A model generated the notes under the pieces. The model ran no database searches. It had not been told where the DNA came from and saw only the letters and a program-made list of their open reading frames with translations. A DNA stretch of 64,000 nt from Cytobacillus dafuensis (GTDB taxonomy: Bacteria; Bacillota; Bacilli; Bacillales; Cytobacillaceae), in contig NZ_CP042593.1 in the NCBI RefSeq assembly GCF_007995155.1, positions 166,001-230,000 on the forward strand, written 5' to 3'. Positions 33,897 through 42,694 of the stretch are shown here, piece by piece; the stretch's first letter is position 1, and each line of letters opens with the position of its first letter. A program made the translations under genes and the position numbers.

Positions 33897-33930
33897 AGAG
33901 GTTCCTATGCATTTAGGAGCCTCTTATTTT
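33897..33930 (+). terminator. Terminator of the small membrane protein gene
   Basis: GAGGTTCCT pairs with AGGAGCCTC around a 7-base loop and is followed by TTATTTTT. Confidence 0.8.
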
Positions 33931-34105
33931 TATTATAGTTTTTCATAAATATTATTGGAGTTAAGAGTATGTGCTCTTAGGGTAGATAAGATAATGCAAT
34001 ATAAACTCATTGCTGCTGTCCATTTTGGCGAATCTTTTTGGTCATCATATCTTGAAACTGTTTGAAATCATTCTGCATAGGTTGGTCAAATGACCAAATT
34101 TACAC

Positions 34106-34660
34106 TTATTTATTTGTATTTGTTTTATGATATTCAAGTATTAACGATTTGAAATCGTCCCAAGTTACACCGTTTTCTTTTATCTTTTCATAGGTGTCAT
34201 TAATATTTATATATCCTGCGAGTATGGCTAGACGCTGTTCTGAAATATGGGATAGCAAAATTTCATTAACAAAATCCGTAATGGTAATTATTTCAGTATT
34301 TGAACTGAATTCTAAAACCTCAATTACCTTTTCATTTGATAAATCGAATACAGCCCCCCAACTGTAAAACTCAGCGTATGTCCTAGATGAATGCCCCATA
34401 ACTATTGTAAAATCCTCAAAATTAATAGCCATCTGTATATGATGTTCAAATGGTACTTTATCGGGTGCAGCTACCAATTCAGATATATCCATATCTAATG
34501 CATCAGCGATTTTCAAGACTAATCCAAATGTAACATCTCTTTTTCCGGATTCTATTTGACTTATACCCGAAATACTTGTTTTACAGAGTTCCGATAGTTC
34601 TTTTATTGTAAGTCCCTTTTTTTTTCTATACCTCTTAATATTTTCTCCTATGTAACTCAT
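34106..34660 (-). CDS. Xre-family regulator divergent from tnsA
   Basis: The 184-residue protein has an N-terminal Cro/C1-type helix-turn-helix (about residues 4-62: IKRYRKKKGLTIKELSEL, then TSISGISQIESGKRDV) and an unrecognised 115-residue C-terminal domain that could sense a signal. It is transcribed away from tnsA, and an inverted repeat overlaps both -35 boxes in the shared control region. By position it is the likely repressor of the transposition operon and of itself. AAGGTGA lies before the ATG. Confidence 0.85.
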   Translation of the reverse strand: MSYIGENIKRYRKKKGLTIKELSELCKTSISGISQIESGKRDVTFGLVLKIADALDMDISELVAAPDKVPFEHHIQMAINFEDFTIVMGHSSRTYAEFYSWGAVFDLSNEKVIEVLEFSSNTEIITITDFVNEILLSHISEQRLAILAGYININDTYEKIKENGVTWDDFKSLILEYHKTNTNK

Positions 34661-34700
34661 TTAATCACCTTCACTCTTAGACTCTGTACTCTCTATTTTG

Positions 34701-34772
34701 ATTATACATAAATTTTACTATAATGCAAAAAAATAATTAAATTTGCATTTCAGTGAAATAATTGTATATACT
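34701..34772. promoter_or_regulatory. Divergent promoters with shared inverted-repeat operator
   Basis: Toward tnsA: TTGCAT (34743-34748), an 18-base spacer and TATACT (34767-34772). Toward the Xre gene: TTGCAT (34723-34728 on the minus strand), 16 bases and TATAAT (34701-34706). The 8-bp repeats AATGCAAA (34722-34729) and TTTGCATT (34742-34749) enclose both -35 boxes. Confidence 0.65.
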
Positions 34773-34831
34773 CATGTTAACTAATCCGTGAATCCACTAT
34801 TATCAATCTCTGCTAGGATGTGAGAAAAATT

Positions 34832-35593
34832 TTGAATTGGAAACATAAAGAATGGTCTAAAGAGGACGAATTATTTGCCCCAAAACGAAAAGTGGATAAC
34901 AAACAAAGTAAATATATCCACCACAATATTGGGTCATTCCACAGCAATAAGATGGGGAGAGCGGTGTATTACGAATCGTTATGGGGAGAATGTCTTTTTT
35001 ATTATATCCTGGAACTGGACCCGAATGTGATAAGGTACTATGAACAGCCTGTACAAGTTCCCATTTTTCACTATGATAAGGATGGACAACTCGACAGTTG
35101 GATACATATACCGGATGTATTGATATTTAGACAAGGCGAAAAGCCGATTCTTGCACAGGTTAAGGTAGAAACTCCAGTCGAAAAAATTGATAAGGTAATT
35201 GAGCTTCGATGCTTGGAATTTTGCAAAAAGCAAGATTGGAAATATCAAACCATAGTGACCAAAGAGATTCCAGAAGTTGTGAAAAAGAACTTGATGTTTA
35301 TTTGGAATTTTAAAAAAGAGAGGTCGCATTATAGTGGGTTAATTCCTTTAATTCAGGAAGTAATGAACAAGAATCAAGAAGTTACGGTTAGGGCATTAGC
35401 CAATTCAATTAATGGCACTGATTATCGGTTTGTAATCCCGGCAATTTATTACATGATATCTATCAGTTTACTATCCGCTGATTTATCTCAAATTATTGGG
35501 ATTGATAGCAAGGTTAGACAAGGAAGTATTATGAATCAACTTACTATTAAAGGTGATGAAAATGTCGTTTTTGAGGTTGGTAGTCGGAGATGA
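34832..35593 (+). CDS. tnsA: Transposase endonuclease subunit TnsA
   Basis: The predicted protein has 253 residues. I prefer the TTG at 34832, because AGGATGTGA (one mismatch to the ideal site) lies nine bases before it; a GTG at 34820 would overlap that site. TnsA cuts the 5' ends of the element, making Tn7-type transposition cut-and-paste. The restriction-fold catalytic residues are visible: Glu48 in ESLWGE, Asp95 in IPDV, and Gln109 and Lys111 in AQVK. The C-terminal half carries a winged-helix-like region. Its coding end overlaps tnsB. Confidence 0.92.
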   Translation: MNWKHKEWSKEDELFAPKRKVDNKQSKYIHHNIGSFHSNKMGRAVYYESLWGECLFYYILELDPNVIRYYEQPVQVPIFHYDKDGQLDSWIHIPDVLIFRQGEKPILAQVKVETPVEKIDKVIELRCLEFCKKQDWKYQTIVTKEIPEVVKKNLMFIWNFKKERSHYSGLIPLIQEVMNKNQEVTVRALANSINGTDYRFVIPAIYYMISISLLSADLSQIIGIDSKVRQGSIMNQLTIKGDENVVFEVGSRR

Positions 35594-37652
35594 ATTTGAA
35601 TGGTACGGAGTGAAATATGCCGTCTTTGCAGTTGAGCCACCCAATATTAGAATTCAAAGGTTAGATGGGATAATGGTTGTAACTGATATTGGGTACATTG
35701 ATTTAATTACTTCACCAAGTTTCAATCCATTAAAAGTATTAAGAAATAAAATTATTAAACAAGAGGATGGAACTGAAACAACACTTCGGTCTGTTGTTGA
35801 TAATCTGACTGACAAACAAAAGGAAGTCATTCAGAAGCGTTTTGAGATGATAAAACCAGTTCTTCTGCTTGAAAAAATTAAACAAGGTGATTTAAAATCT
35901 GTTGCTGTTTTTAATGAATATTATTCTGACCTGTTAATTGAAGGCGAATGTATCACTACTCTTACAAAGGAAAAGCTCCTAGAAGCAATTAAGGCTAAAT
36001 ATAAAAAATCTGTAAGGCAACTCAAAAGATACCTGTCTAGTTATTTGAAGGAGGAACTTAATTCCCCCAAAAATGGATTAGAGGGACTTGTACCGGATGG
36101 ATATAAAACGGATGTAATTCGAAATGATGAAACAGTGATACAAATTTGTCATCCTCATAATAAGAATTTGGTGTTAGATACAATAAAGATTAGGTTAAAT
36201 GGGGAATATGGCAACTTAATAAAAAATGTAATTGAAAATTACTATTTAAAAAAGCGGAGACCTAATATCAGTAGTACGCATCAACAACTAGAAATCCTTT
36301 GTTATAAAAATGGATTGAAACCTATTCCATATGAAACGCTGTATCACATTATTACACATAGATTAAGCGTGAAAGTAATGGAAAGGATGAGATTGGGGAA
36401 AATTGCGGAGCAAAAATATGACCCAATCACAAGAGGATTCACAAATGAAATAGCTATTGCTCCTTTACATATCGTTGAGATTGACCATACACCACTCGAT
36501 ATAAAATTAATCGATGAAAGAACTGGTCAGTTGCTCGATAGATGCTATATTACACTAGGAATTGATTTGAAAACTCGAATGATTTGGTGCTTACATGTAG
36601 CTTTTGAACCACCATCCGCAAACAAAGTTCAGAAAGCTATACTTCATGGAATCCTAACAAAAAAGACAAAGAAAAGATACAATACCTTAAATGAATGGGA
36701 TATGTTTGGAATACCAAGCATTTTCTATTTAGACAATGGGAAAGAGTTTTTTAATTCTCATGTTAGAACCATAATTGAAGAATATCTAGGGGCTCAAGTA
36801 ATGCATAGACCTCGTGAAACACCGAATTATGGTGGGACCATTGAACGTGTATTTGGAACAATAAATGCCCAATTAATCCATAACCTTGCTGGAACAACAA
36901 AAAGTAATGTACATGAACTTGGAGACTATGACGCATCAAAAGAGGCTATTTTTACACTTAAGGATATAGAGGAATTGCTAACAGTATATATTACGGACGT
37001 TTATCATCATAAACCTCACTCTGAGCTGCCGCTAGAATTTCCTACTCCAACATTAATGTATTACCAGGGTATAGAAATTACAGGATATCCTGAAATCATT
37101 GAGGAGCAGGACGAGGAGGAATTTGCTGTTAAATTACTACCTAAAGTAATTAGGACATTTTCAAGAGATGGGATACAATTTGGAAACGTGTTATATAATT
37201 CTTCATTTGCATCTAAATATATTGGGAAACAAAAAAAATATACAATAAAGCATAATGATGATGACATATCTTCGATTTATTTGCTTGACCCAGACACTTC
37301 AGAATATGTATCAATACCTGCCCAAAATCCGAAATATGAGGACTTAAAAGGTATGAATAGATACTTATACAATGATTTACTTAAAACGCTAAGAGAAACT
37401 GGAAAAATGAACATAAAGGCAATTCCAGGCTCTAGGGATTTGGTAAAGGGAATTGCTCTACTAAAAGAAAGATATGAAGCCAAAATGAAAAACAACTCAA
37501 GCATGAAACGAAAGGCTATAAGAGCTGGTTTTACACTGGTAACAAATCAGGAATTAGAACAATTAACTGTAAATAAACCAACAATTAAAAGTAGTACCGA
37601 CCTAGAAGACTTAATAAATGAGTTTAATCAGGAGTTGTTGGAGGGGAAATAA
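35562..37652 (+). CDS. tnsB: DDE transposase subunit TnsB
   Basis: The predicted protein has 696 residues; the ATG at 35562 has AAAGGTGATG before it, inside the end of tnsA. The integrase core shows catalytic Asp308 (EIDHTPLD), Asp391 (LDNGKEF) and Glu428 (GGTIERV), with 36 residues between the last two. The N-terminal 290 residues contain helical DNA-binding domains that should read the repeated end sites. It makes the 3' cuts and joins them to the target. The C-terminal tail probably contacts TnsC. The DDE triad is intact. Confidence 0.95.
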   Translation: MSFLRLVVGDEFEWYGVKYAVFAVEPPNIRIQRLDGIMVVTDIGYIDLITSPSFNPLKVLRNKIIKQEDGTETTLRSVVDNLTDKQKEVIQKRFEMIKPVLLLEKIKQGDLKSVAVFNEYYSDLLIEGECITTLTKEKLLEAIKAKYKKSVRQLKRYLSSYLKEELNSPKNGLEGLVPDGYKTDVIRNDETVIQICHPHNKNLVLDTIKIRLNGEYGNLIKNVIENYYLKKRRPNISSTHQQLEILCYKNGLKPIPYETLYHIITHRLSVKVMERMRLGKIAEQKYDPITRGFTNEIAIAPLHIVEIDHTPLDIKLIDERTGQLLDRCYITLGIDLKTRMIWCLHVAFEPPSANKVQKAILHGILTKKTKKRYNTLNEWDMFGIPSIFYLDNGKEFFNSHVRTIIEEYLGAQVMHRPRETPNYGGTIERVFGTINAQLIHNLAGTTKSNVHELGDYDASKEAIFTLKDIEELLTVYITDVYHHKPHSELPLEFPTPTLMYYQGIEITGYPEIIEEQDEEEFAVKLLPKVIRTFSRDGIQFGNVLYNSSFASKYIGKQKKYTIKHNDDDISSIYLLDPDTSEYVSIPAQNPKYEDLKGMNRYLYNDLLKTLRETGKMNIKAIPGSRDLVKGIALLKERYEAKMKNNSSMKRKAIRAGFTLVTNQELEQLTVNKPTIKSSTDLEDLINEFNQELLEGK

Positions 37653-37664
37653 GGGGTGCTTTTT

Positions 37665-38588
37665 ATGGTGAATCCATATGAATCATTTCAATTAAAAGTC
37701 ATTAGTATTTATGTAGAACATCCAGATATTAAAGAGGTATGGAATATATTAGATAATAGGAGAACTATTAGGAGATTATCTCTAAATATAGAGACTAATG
37801 AATCCCCGCTAAATCTTTTTATAATGGGGAAATCGAGGGTTGGCAAAACTCAAGCTATGAAACGATATGCTGCTGCCAATCCTTCTTATATTTTAATTGA
37901 AAATGAGGAAGAAAAGGATATTGTACCAGTTGCTTATGTTTTATTGCCAGAACCGTTCACAAAGAAAGGATTTTATTTAAGGATTATAAAGGCATTAGGT
38001 GCTCCGAGAATGGATGAGAGTAAGACTGTTGAGTTTTTACAGGATAAAGCATTTGGGTTAATAAAAAAACAAAAGGTTGAAATGATAATTTTAGACGAAT
38101 TGGACTATATCCTTACTTCAACCCATGTTAGTAAAAAGGTGGCAATGGAGCTTATAAAGGATTTATCCAATTCAACCAATGTAGCTGTTGTGTGTGTTGG
38201 AACTACAGCAACTGATGAGCTAAGAACAATAAATGCGCAAATTATGGGGAGATTCCCTCCACGGACATTGAAACATTTTAGTGAATGTGATGATTCCTTC
38301 ATTGACCTTTTAAAGCTAATCGATGAAAAATTAGGTGTTCAAGACATATTTCAGTTTGCAAAAGAGGGTAGTAAATTACCAATACTTTTACATCGAATGT
38401 GTTCTGGGTTAGTTGGTTGGTTAGTGCCCATAATTACAGAGACATTTCAATTAGTTGGTGTTTTTGAGTCTGATTTCAATGATTTTTCAATTTTAAAGAA
38501 AATAGATGGTCACGTTTTATTGAAAGCAAGGCAAAATGTCATAGGGGAAATGACAGAGGAAGATATTAATAAGATTTTAAATAAATAA
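37665..38588 (+). CDS. tnsC: AAA+ ATPase target-selection regulator TnsC
   Basis: A 307-residue protein beginning MVNPYESFQ, preceded by AAGGGGTG. Walker A is GKSRVGKT at 55-62 and Walker B is IILDELD with Asp144-Glu145. In Tn7 the TnsC ring passes the signal from the target-binding protein to TnsA/TnsB. It lies between tnsB and the first TniQ gene in one transcript. It is shorter than E. coli TnsC (about 555), close to the length of compact TnsC/TniB forms. Confidence 0.93.
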   Translation: MVNPYESFQLKVISIYVEHPDIKEVWNILDNRRTIRRLSLNIETNESPLNLFIMGKSRVGKTQAMKRYAAANPSYILIENEEEKDIVPVAYVLLPEPFTKKGFYLRIIKALGAPRMDESKTVEFLQDKAFGLIKKQKVEMIILDELDYILTSTHVSKKVAMELIKDLSNSTNVAVVCVGTTATDELRTINAQIMGRFPPRTLKHFSECDDSFIDLLKLIDEKLGVQDIFQFAKEGSKLPILLHRMCSGLVGWLVPIITETFQLVGVFESDFNDFSILKKIDGHVLLKARQNVIGEMTEEDINKILNK

Positions 38589-38636
38589 TCTTTAAATTAT
38601 ATTTGTAACAAGCTAATTCGTAAAGGAGTAGGAACG

Positions 38637-40655
38637 GTGACAGAAAGATTCACAATTCGTCCTGTTTTAGGTGCTGAAGAAAGCCTTACGGGTTATTTAC
38701 TCAGAGTATGTAGCAAAAATTTCGTAGATATTCCTACCATTTGGAGAATATGTCAAAATGATAGTATTTATAAGGTGGATATGAATTTTAGCTTTAATTT
38801 TGATATTTATCCTGAAGATATCGTTAAAGTAGATAAGTTAACTAGAATGTGTAAGCTTCCACTTGAAAAGATGCAATATCATACTTTTAAATCTATTCTC
38901 CAAAATTATTATGGTATTGGTTCATCCGGTAAAAAGTTAATTGGTAAGGAAATTGAAAAGAAAAATCGTAAATATTGTTCCATGTGTTTGAAGGAGAATG
39001 GTCAATTTAATATTCTTTGGCAGGTAAAGGAAATTACAATGTGTGATAAACATTTCACTTCTTTAACTGACTCTTGTACTAAATGTTCATCTAAACAAAA
39101 ATATCTTCATAACAACCTTATTTACTATAAATGTTCAGATTGTAATGCATTGTTGACTAATCAAATCCAGTCGGTTATATCTGATGCTACAATTCAAACA
39201 CAATTAAGGATTTATGAAGATTGGAGAAGTTTATTCCGAATACCAAGAAATCTTTTATCAAGAAAGAAAGGGTTAATTTTAAACCATAGAAAGTTAGCTC
39301 TAATATTACTATACTTAACACACCCATCTCCAAAGATATCATCCAGAAATCATAACAATAATAATATTTCCCCTTCACAAATGCGTAAGTTTGTAAAATT
39401 AGTAAAAGGTGATATTGACGAAACCATTTCCTTACGGAATTGTTTAAGCATTATACGAAAAGTAAATATTACATTTAAACAATTGTCTGAGGTTAAAGTA
39501 CCGTTATCCTATGTACGTAAGATTTTAAAGAGTAACAAAAAGGAGATAGGTGATTGTTTAACTCCCTGGTGTAAGTATCAGGGAACTAAAGAAAAGTTAA
39601 AACTGATATCAGAACATGCAAAAGGTAAATCAATTCTGGGGAAAAATCTATATTCTCGAATCTCGGTATGTACAGAATGCTGGATGAAGTTTGGTTTTTG
39701 TAAAAAGGAAAAGAAGTGGGAATGTCTTCATGGTGACGTAGACATAATAAATGGATTAATAACCTTATTCAACAAGGGCTATCCTAAAGCTGTAATTTCG
39801 AGAAAAAGTGGCTTATCTTATTACACGCTAGAGTATTATTTAGGCTACCTTACATATAATAACTTATTATCAAAAAATGCTATGGAGAAATTTATCGATT
39901 ATTTAAACTCGCATGAAAATGAATTAATTCAGAGTTTTAAGCTATTACGTAATTTTGAAAGAAATCGTGAAACATTAGCCCAAAAAGCTAAGGAGTTATT
40001 TGGTTGGAAAAATGAAGAGGTCTTTACCGCCTATTGGCATTCAAAGGTTCAGGAATACATTATATTCCAATCTAATGAAAGGAATGTTAGGCTAGAAAAT
40101 AAGGAGTTACTTGAAGCTAAGACAAAAGAAGTTCTTGATAATTTAAAAAGCGTAGACGCTGAAGTATCTATGGAAGAGGTTGCAAGCTATGTACAAATAA
40201 ATCCAAGAACTTTAAATTACCATAATATTAATAAAGCTATCCAAGAGCATAATGATGAAAAAAGGAAAGCCTTGTCAAATATCGAAGAGAATGAAATTAA
40301 AAAAAGCATAAAAGTGTTTGTTGGTTTGAAAGGCAAATCTCAGGAACAAATTTTTGTTAAACAAATATACAAACATATTGGGAAAACACCCAAATATATA
40401 AGAAATCATTATCCCATGATTTATAAATATATATCCAAAGTTGCAAAGGAAAGTAAGGAAAAGCAAAGGGTTTTTAAATCCCAGAAACTAAAGGAAGTTA
40501 TTATTTATTTATATACTAATAATTTGGAAGTAAATTTCGAAAACATTGCTCTCTATATGAATGTATCAGTTTGGTATATATCGTCATATAGAGGAGTCTT
40601 TAAAGGTATAGGTGAGTTAATAAGAACTACTATTGATGAATTAGAATCGGAATAA
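38637..40655 (+). CDS. TniQ/TnsD-family target-selection protein 1
   Basis: The 672-residue protein starts at a GTG with AAAGGAG before it. The TniQ domain is at the N-terminus (TIRPVLGAEESLTGYLLR), with a zinc knuckle of Cys114, Cys117, CDKH and CTKC. A second Cys pattern (LTPWCKYQ, then CTECWMKF) lies near 305-365. The C-terminus has at least three short helix-turn-helix-like repeats (VQINPRTLNYHN, GKTPKYIRNHYP, MNVSVWYISSYR). This long form resembles TnsD, which reads the glmS end, but which of the two paralogues does so here is unknown. Confidence 0.85.
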   Translation: MTERFTIRPVLGAEESLTGYLLRVCSKNFVDIPTIWRICQNDSIYKVDMNFSFNFDIYPEDIVKVDKLTRMCKLPLEKMQYHTFKSILQNYYGIGSSGKKLIGKEIEKKNRKYCSMCLKENGQFNILWQVKEITMCDKHFTSLTDSCTKCSSKQKYLHNNLIYYKCSDCNALLTNQIQSVISDATIQTQLRIYEDWRSLFRIPRNLLSRKKGLILNHRKLALILLYLTHPSPKISSRNHNNNNISPSQMRKFVKLVKGDIDETISLRNCLSIIRKVNITFKQLSEVKVPLSYVRKILKSNKKEIGDCLTPWCKYQGTKEKLKLISEHAKGKSILGKNLYSRISVCTECWMKFGFCKKEKKWECLHGDVDIINGLITLFNKGYPKAVISRKSGLSYYTLEYYLGYLTYNNLLSKNAMEKFIDYLNSHENELIQSFKLLRNFERNRETLAQKAKELFGWKNEEVFTAYWHSKVQEYIIFQSNERNVRLENKELLEAKTKEVLDNLKSVDAEVSMEEVASYVQINPRTLNYHNINKAIQEHNDEKRKALSNIEENEIKKSIKVFVGLKGKSQEQIFVKQIYKHIGKTPKYIRNHYPMIYKYISKVAKESKEKQRVFKSQKLKEVIIYLYTNNLEVNFENIALYMNVSVWYISSYRGVFKGIGELIRTTIDELESE

Positions 40656-40708
40656 GATAATGTATGTCTCCTTCATATTTTGGCGAAAATTTTGAAGGAG
40701 GTTTTTTT

Positions 40709-42514
40709 ATGGAGCAACCTAAATTAACTATAAGAATAAAACCAAATTCTTGTGAGTCGTTAACAAGTTATTTAATAAGGTTATCTAATTGTAACGAAAT
40801 TGCACTTTTATCCTTACTAAATTACTTAAGGGTTAAAAAGGGATATTTTCAAATGTCTGAATTCAATTTACTTGATTTAACCCCAGTGAATAATATTGAT
40901 ATTGATAAATTAGCGTATTTGACAAATTTAAATAAAGAAATTCTATTAAGTAATACATTTTTTCATAGTTTAAATTTGTTTTCCGATAGTGATAATCTTG
41001 AACGGGCAAGGTTAATGTCTGGAGTTTTTCGTAGTTTCTTAAGTTATTGTCCTTGTTGCTTGAAGGAGAAAAGGTATTATAACTTATTATGGAAGATTGA
41101 TGAAATAAATGTTTGTATGGAACATTCCACTAAATTGCAAGAAAGCTGCCCACGTTGTTTCAAAAAGATGCACTTTAAGGATATTAAGGCAATCGGTAGC
41201 TGCCCATACTGTTACCATTCTTTAATTGATGCAGACATTGAAAAAGTAGTTCCCAATGACAAAGACAAGTGGCTAACAACATTTTGGAGTGAAGTAAGAA
41301 AACCAAGAAGTGATATTATCTTTCCAGATGAGCTGGCTATTAAGATTTTGTTTATTTTATCAAACAAAAATAGTGAATTTGATAAAAAGCAATTACTAAA
41401 AAAATTGAAAAATCCGGGCAAAATACCTGTAATTTTACAACATGCACGGGGGTCTTTATCTAATAAGCGGACATTGCACCTTTCTTTTATTAAAGAAGTG
41501 TTGTGTGAGTACAGAATTGATATTAATGAGTTAATTACTTTGCAAGTTCCGGATACATTTAAACAATCAATATTAATGAAGAAAAAAATAAAGTTAGCTT
41601 CGATTTCATGTATTGCCCCTTGGTGTAGTAATTTTGAAAAAACTGGTTGTCTTGAAAAGTTGGTAACTAACTTTAAAAGAAGAGCAGATTCAAATGACCT
41701 ACTGTACTATATGTATTGTCCTTCTTGTTTCTGTGAATATGCTCTTAATGTTAACGGAGAGACTGTGGAACGGACAAATTTTATAATGGGCTACAATGCA
41801 CTAAAAGATTTAAAACATGTTAATTTCCACGATATTTCATACAAAAGTGGTTTGTCAATAGACCAATTAAAAAGGTGTATTGGATATTTTTCAACGCGGA
41901 ATGTTTTTGAAATTAATATAAATCATGCCATTTGTAAAGAAAGTTTGCTAAACCTTTTTGAAGCAGCAATAAAAGATGGTACTAATATTAACGTAATAAA
42001 AAAATGGTCAATCTGGAACAATTATCAAGAATTCTTATCTTATCGTTACCATCATGCTGTTCTTGCAGTTGAAAAAAGTAAAGTAAAAAAACAAAAAGAT
42101 GCTCCAGTAGAAAAATCAAATAAAATCAATCAATTAACAACAGTAGAGGATACTTTAAAACAATTCCTAACTAACGATAAAGATATTACAATCAATAATG
42201 TGTGTAGTGAACTCAAGGTAAGCCCTGAAACTATTCGGTCTTGGGGAGGAAATGAATTAATTTCTACTTATAAGAATATGCAAAAAGAGAGTCGTCTGGA
42301 GAAACAAAAAAATGAATTAAACTCAAGGGCTAAGTCCTTTTTCAAAAGCAATGATAAGAAGAAAATTCTTAACGGTGATTTATACAATTACTTGGGGGTT
42401 GGAAGGACAATAGTTTGGAGAAATCATCCGGAACTTGCATATCTTTTTTCAGAAATGCGAAAGGAACATAATACCTTGGTACAGTCTCAGGAGAAAAGTG
42501 ACATTGGATATTAA
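40709..42514 (+). CDS. TniQ/TnsD-family target-selection protein 2
   Basis: The predicted protein has 601 residues; the ATG at 40709 is preceded by GAAGGAGG. The layout parallels the first TniQ gene: TIRIKPNSCESLTSYLIR at the start, a zinc knuckle (CPCCLKEK, CMEHS, CPRC, CPYC), a second site (IAPWCSNF, CPSCFCEY) and two helix-turn-helix-like C-terminal repeats (LKVSPETIRSWG, LGVGRTIVWRNHP). It ends inside the last end-binding site of the element. It takes the place of TnsE in the gene order but has no resemblance to it. Confidence 0.82.
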   Translation: MEQPKLTIRIKPNSCESLTSYLIRLSNCNEIALLSLLNYLRVKKGYFQMSEFNLLDLTPVNNIDIDKLAYLTNLNKEILLSNTFFHSLNLFSDSDNLERARLMSGVFRSFLSYCPCCLKEKRYYNLLWKIDEINVCMEHSTKLQESCPRCFKKMHFKDIKAIGSCPYCYHSLIDADIEKVVPNDKDKWLTTFWSEVRKPRSDIIFPDELAIKILFILSNKNSEFDKKQLLKKLKNPGKIPVILQHARGSLSNKRTLHLSFIKEVLCEYRIDINELITLQVPDTFKQSILMKKKIKLASISCIAPWCSNFEKTGCLEKLVTNFKRRADSNDLLYYMYCPSCFCEYALNVNGETVERTNFIMGYNALKDLKHVNFHDISYKSGLSIDQLKRCIGYFSTRNVFEININHAICKESLLNLFEAAIKDGTNINVIKKWSIWNNYQEFLSYRYHHAVLAVEKSKVKKQKDAPVEKSNKINQLTTVEDTLKQFLTNDKDITINNVCSELKVSPETIRSWGGNELISTYKNMQKESRLEKQKNELNSRAKSFFKSNDKKKILNGDLYNYLGVGRTIVWRNHPELAYLFSEMRKEHNTLVQSQEKSDIGY

Positions 42515-42620
42515 AAATATCCGGTTTTATGCCATTTGATGTTAAAAATAATGTCACTTTTATATTAAAAAAATGCCCCTTTTTGGGGCATTTTTGTGTC
42601 ATTTCATATTAAAATCCACA
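42498..42620 (-). repeat. Element end away from glmS with four TnsB-type sites
   Basis: Read on the minus strand from 42620, the end begins TGTGGATTTTAATAT. Sites of the form TTTTAA-(n)-ATG(A/T)CA are at 42596-42614, 42551-42570, 42529-42547 and 42498-42516. The innermost overlaps the stop of the second TniQ gene. Site starts are 31, 22 and 45 bases apart, unlike the even spacing of the other end. Confidence 0.82.
42570..42596 (+). terminator. Terminator of the tns operon, inside the element end
   Basis: AAATGCCCC pairs with GGGGCATTT around TTTTT, followed by a T run. It lies between the first and second TnsB-type sites. Confidence 0.85.
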
Positions 42621-42625
42621 ATTTT
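42621..42625. repeat. Target-site duplication, right copy
   Basis: ATTTT directly after the terminal CCACA equals the five bases at 20030-20034. Confidence 0.88.
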
Positions 42626-42661
42626 GTCTTATTGAAAGTAAGTTGTACTCTAGAAAATCAA

Positions 42662-42694
42662 AGGGAATGTCTCGATTTTGGAGACATTCCTTTT
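42662..42694 (+). terminator. Displaced original glmS terminator
   Basis: GGAATGTCTC and GAGACATTCC form a 10-bp stem followed by TTTT. It lies 37 bases beyond the right duplication, so before insertion it would have stood about 60-65 bases after the glmS stop. The reading as the ancestral glmS terminator is inferred. Confidence 0.65.

Larger units (their letters stand above)
20035..42620 (+). mobile_element. Complete Tn7-like transposon at the glmS attachment site, 22,586 bp
   Basis: The ends are inverted repeats beginning TGTGGATTTTAATAT, matching in 25 of 27 positions, flanked by 5-bp ATTTT duplications. The insertion lies 25 bp after the glmS stop, the same distance as Tn7 in E. coli. 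TnsB-type sites are repeated inside both ends. The glmS-side half holds cargo (small Cys-rich protein, hsdM-hsdS-hsdR, two unrecognised genes, HamAB-like pair, small membrane protein). The far half holds an Xre regulator and tnsA-tnsB-tnsC plus two TniQ/TnsD genes. No tnsE-like, cas or CRISPR sequence is seen. Unlike Tn7, the transposition genes lie at the end far from glmS and point outward. Confidence 0.93.

Noticed and set aside
34026..34098. A 23-residue minus-strand frame (MQNDFKQFQDMMTKK...) next to the Xre gene
   Set aside because: It is too short and has no ribosome site. It may be a remnant tail, but nothing supports a gene.
38637..42514. The two TniQ genes considered as part of a CRISPR-associated transposon
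   Set aside because: No cas gene or CRISPR array is in the element, and insertion at glmS fits protein-guided targeting.
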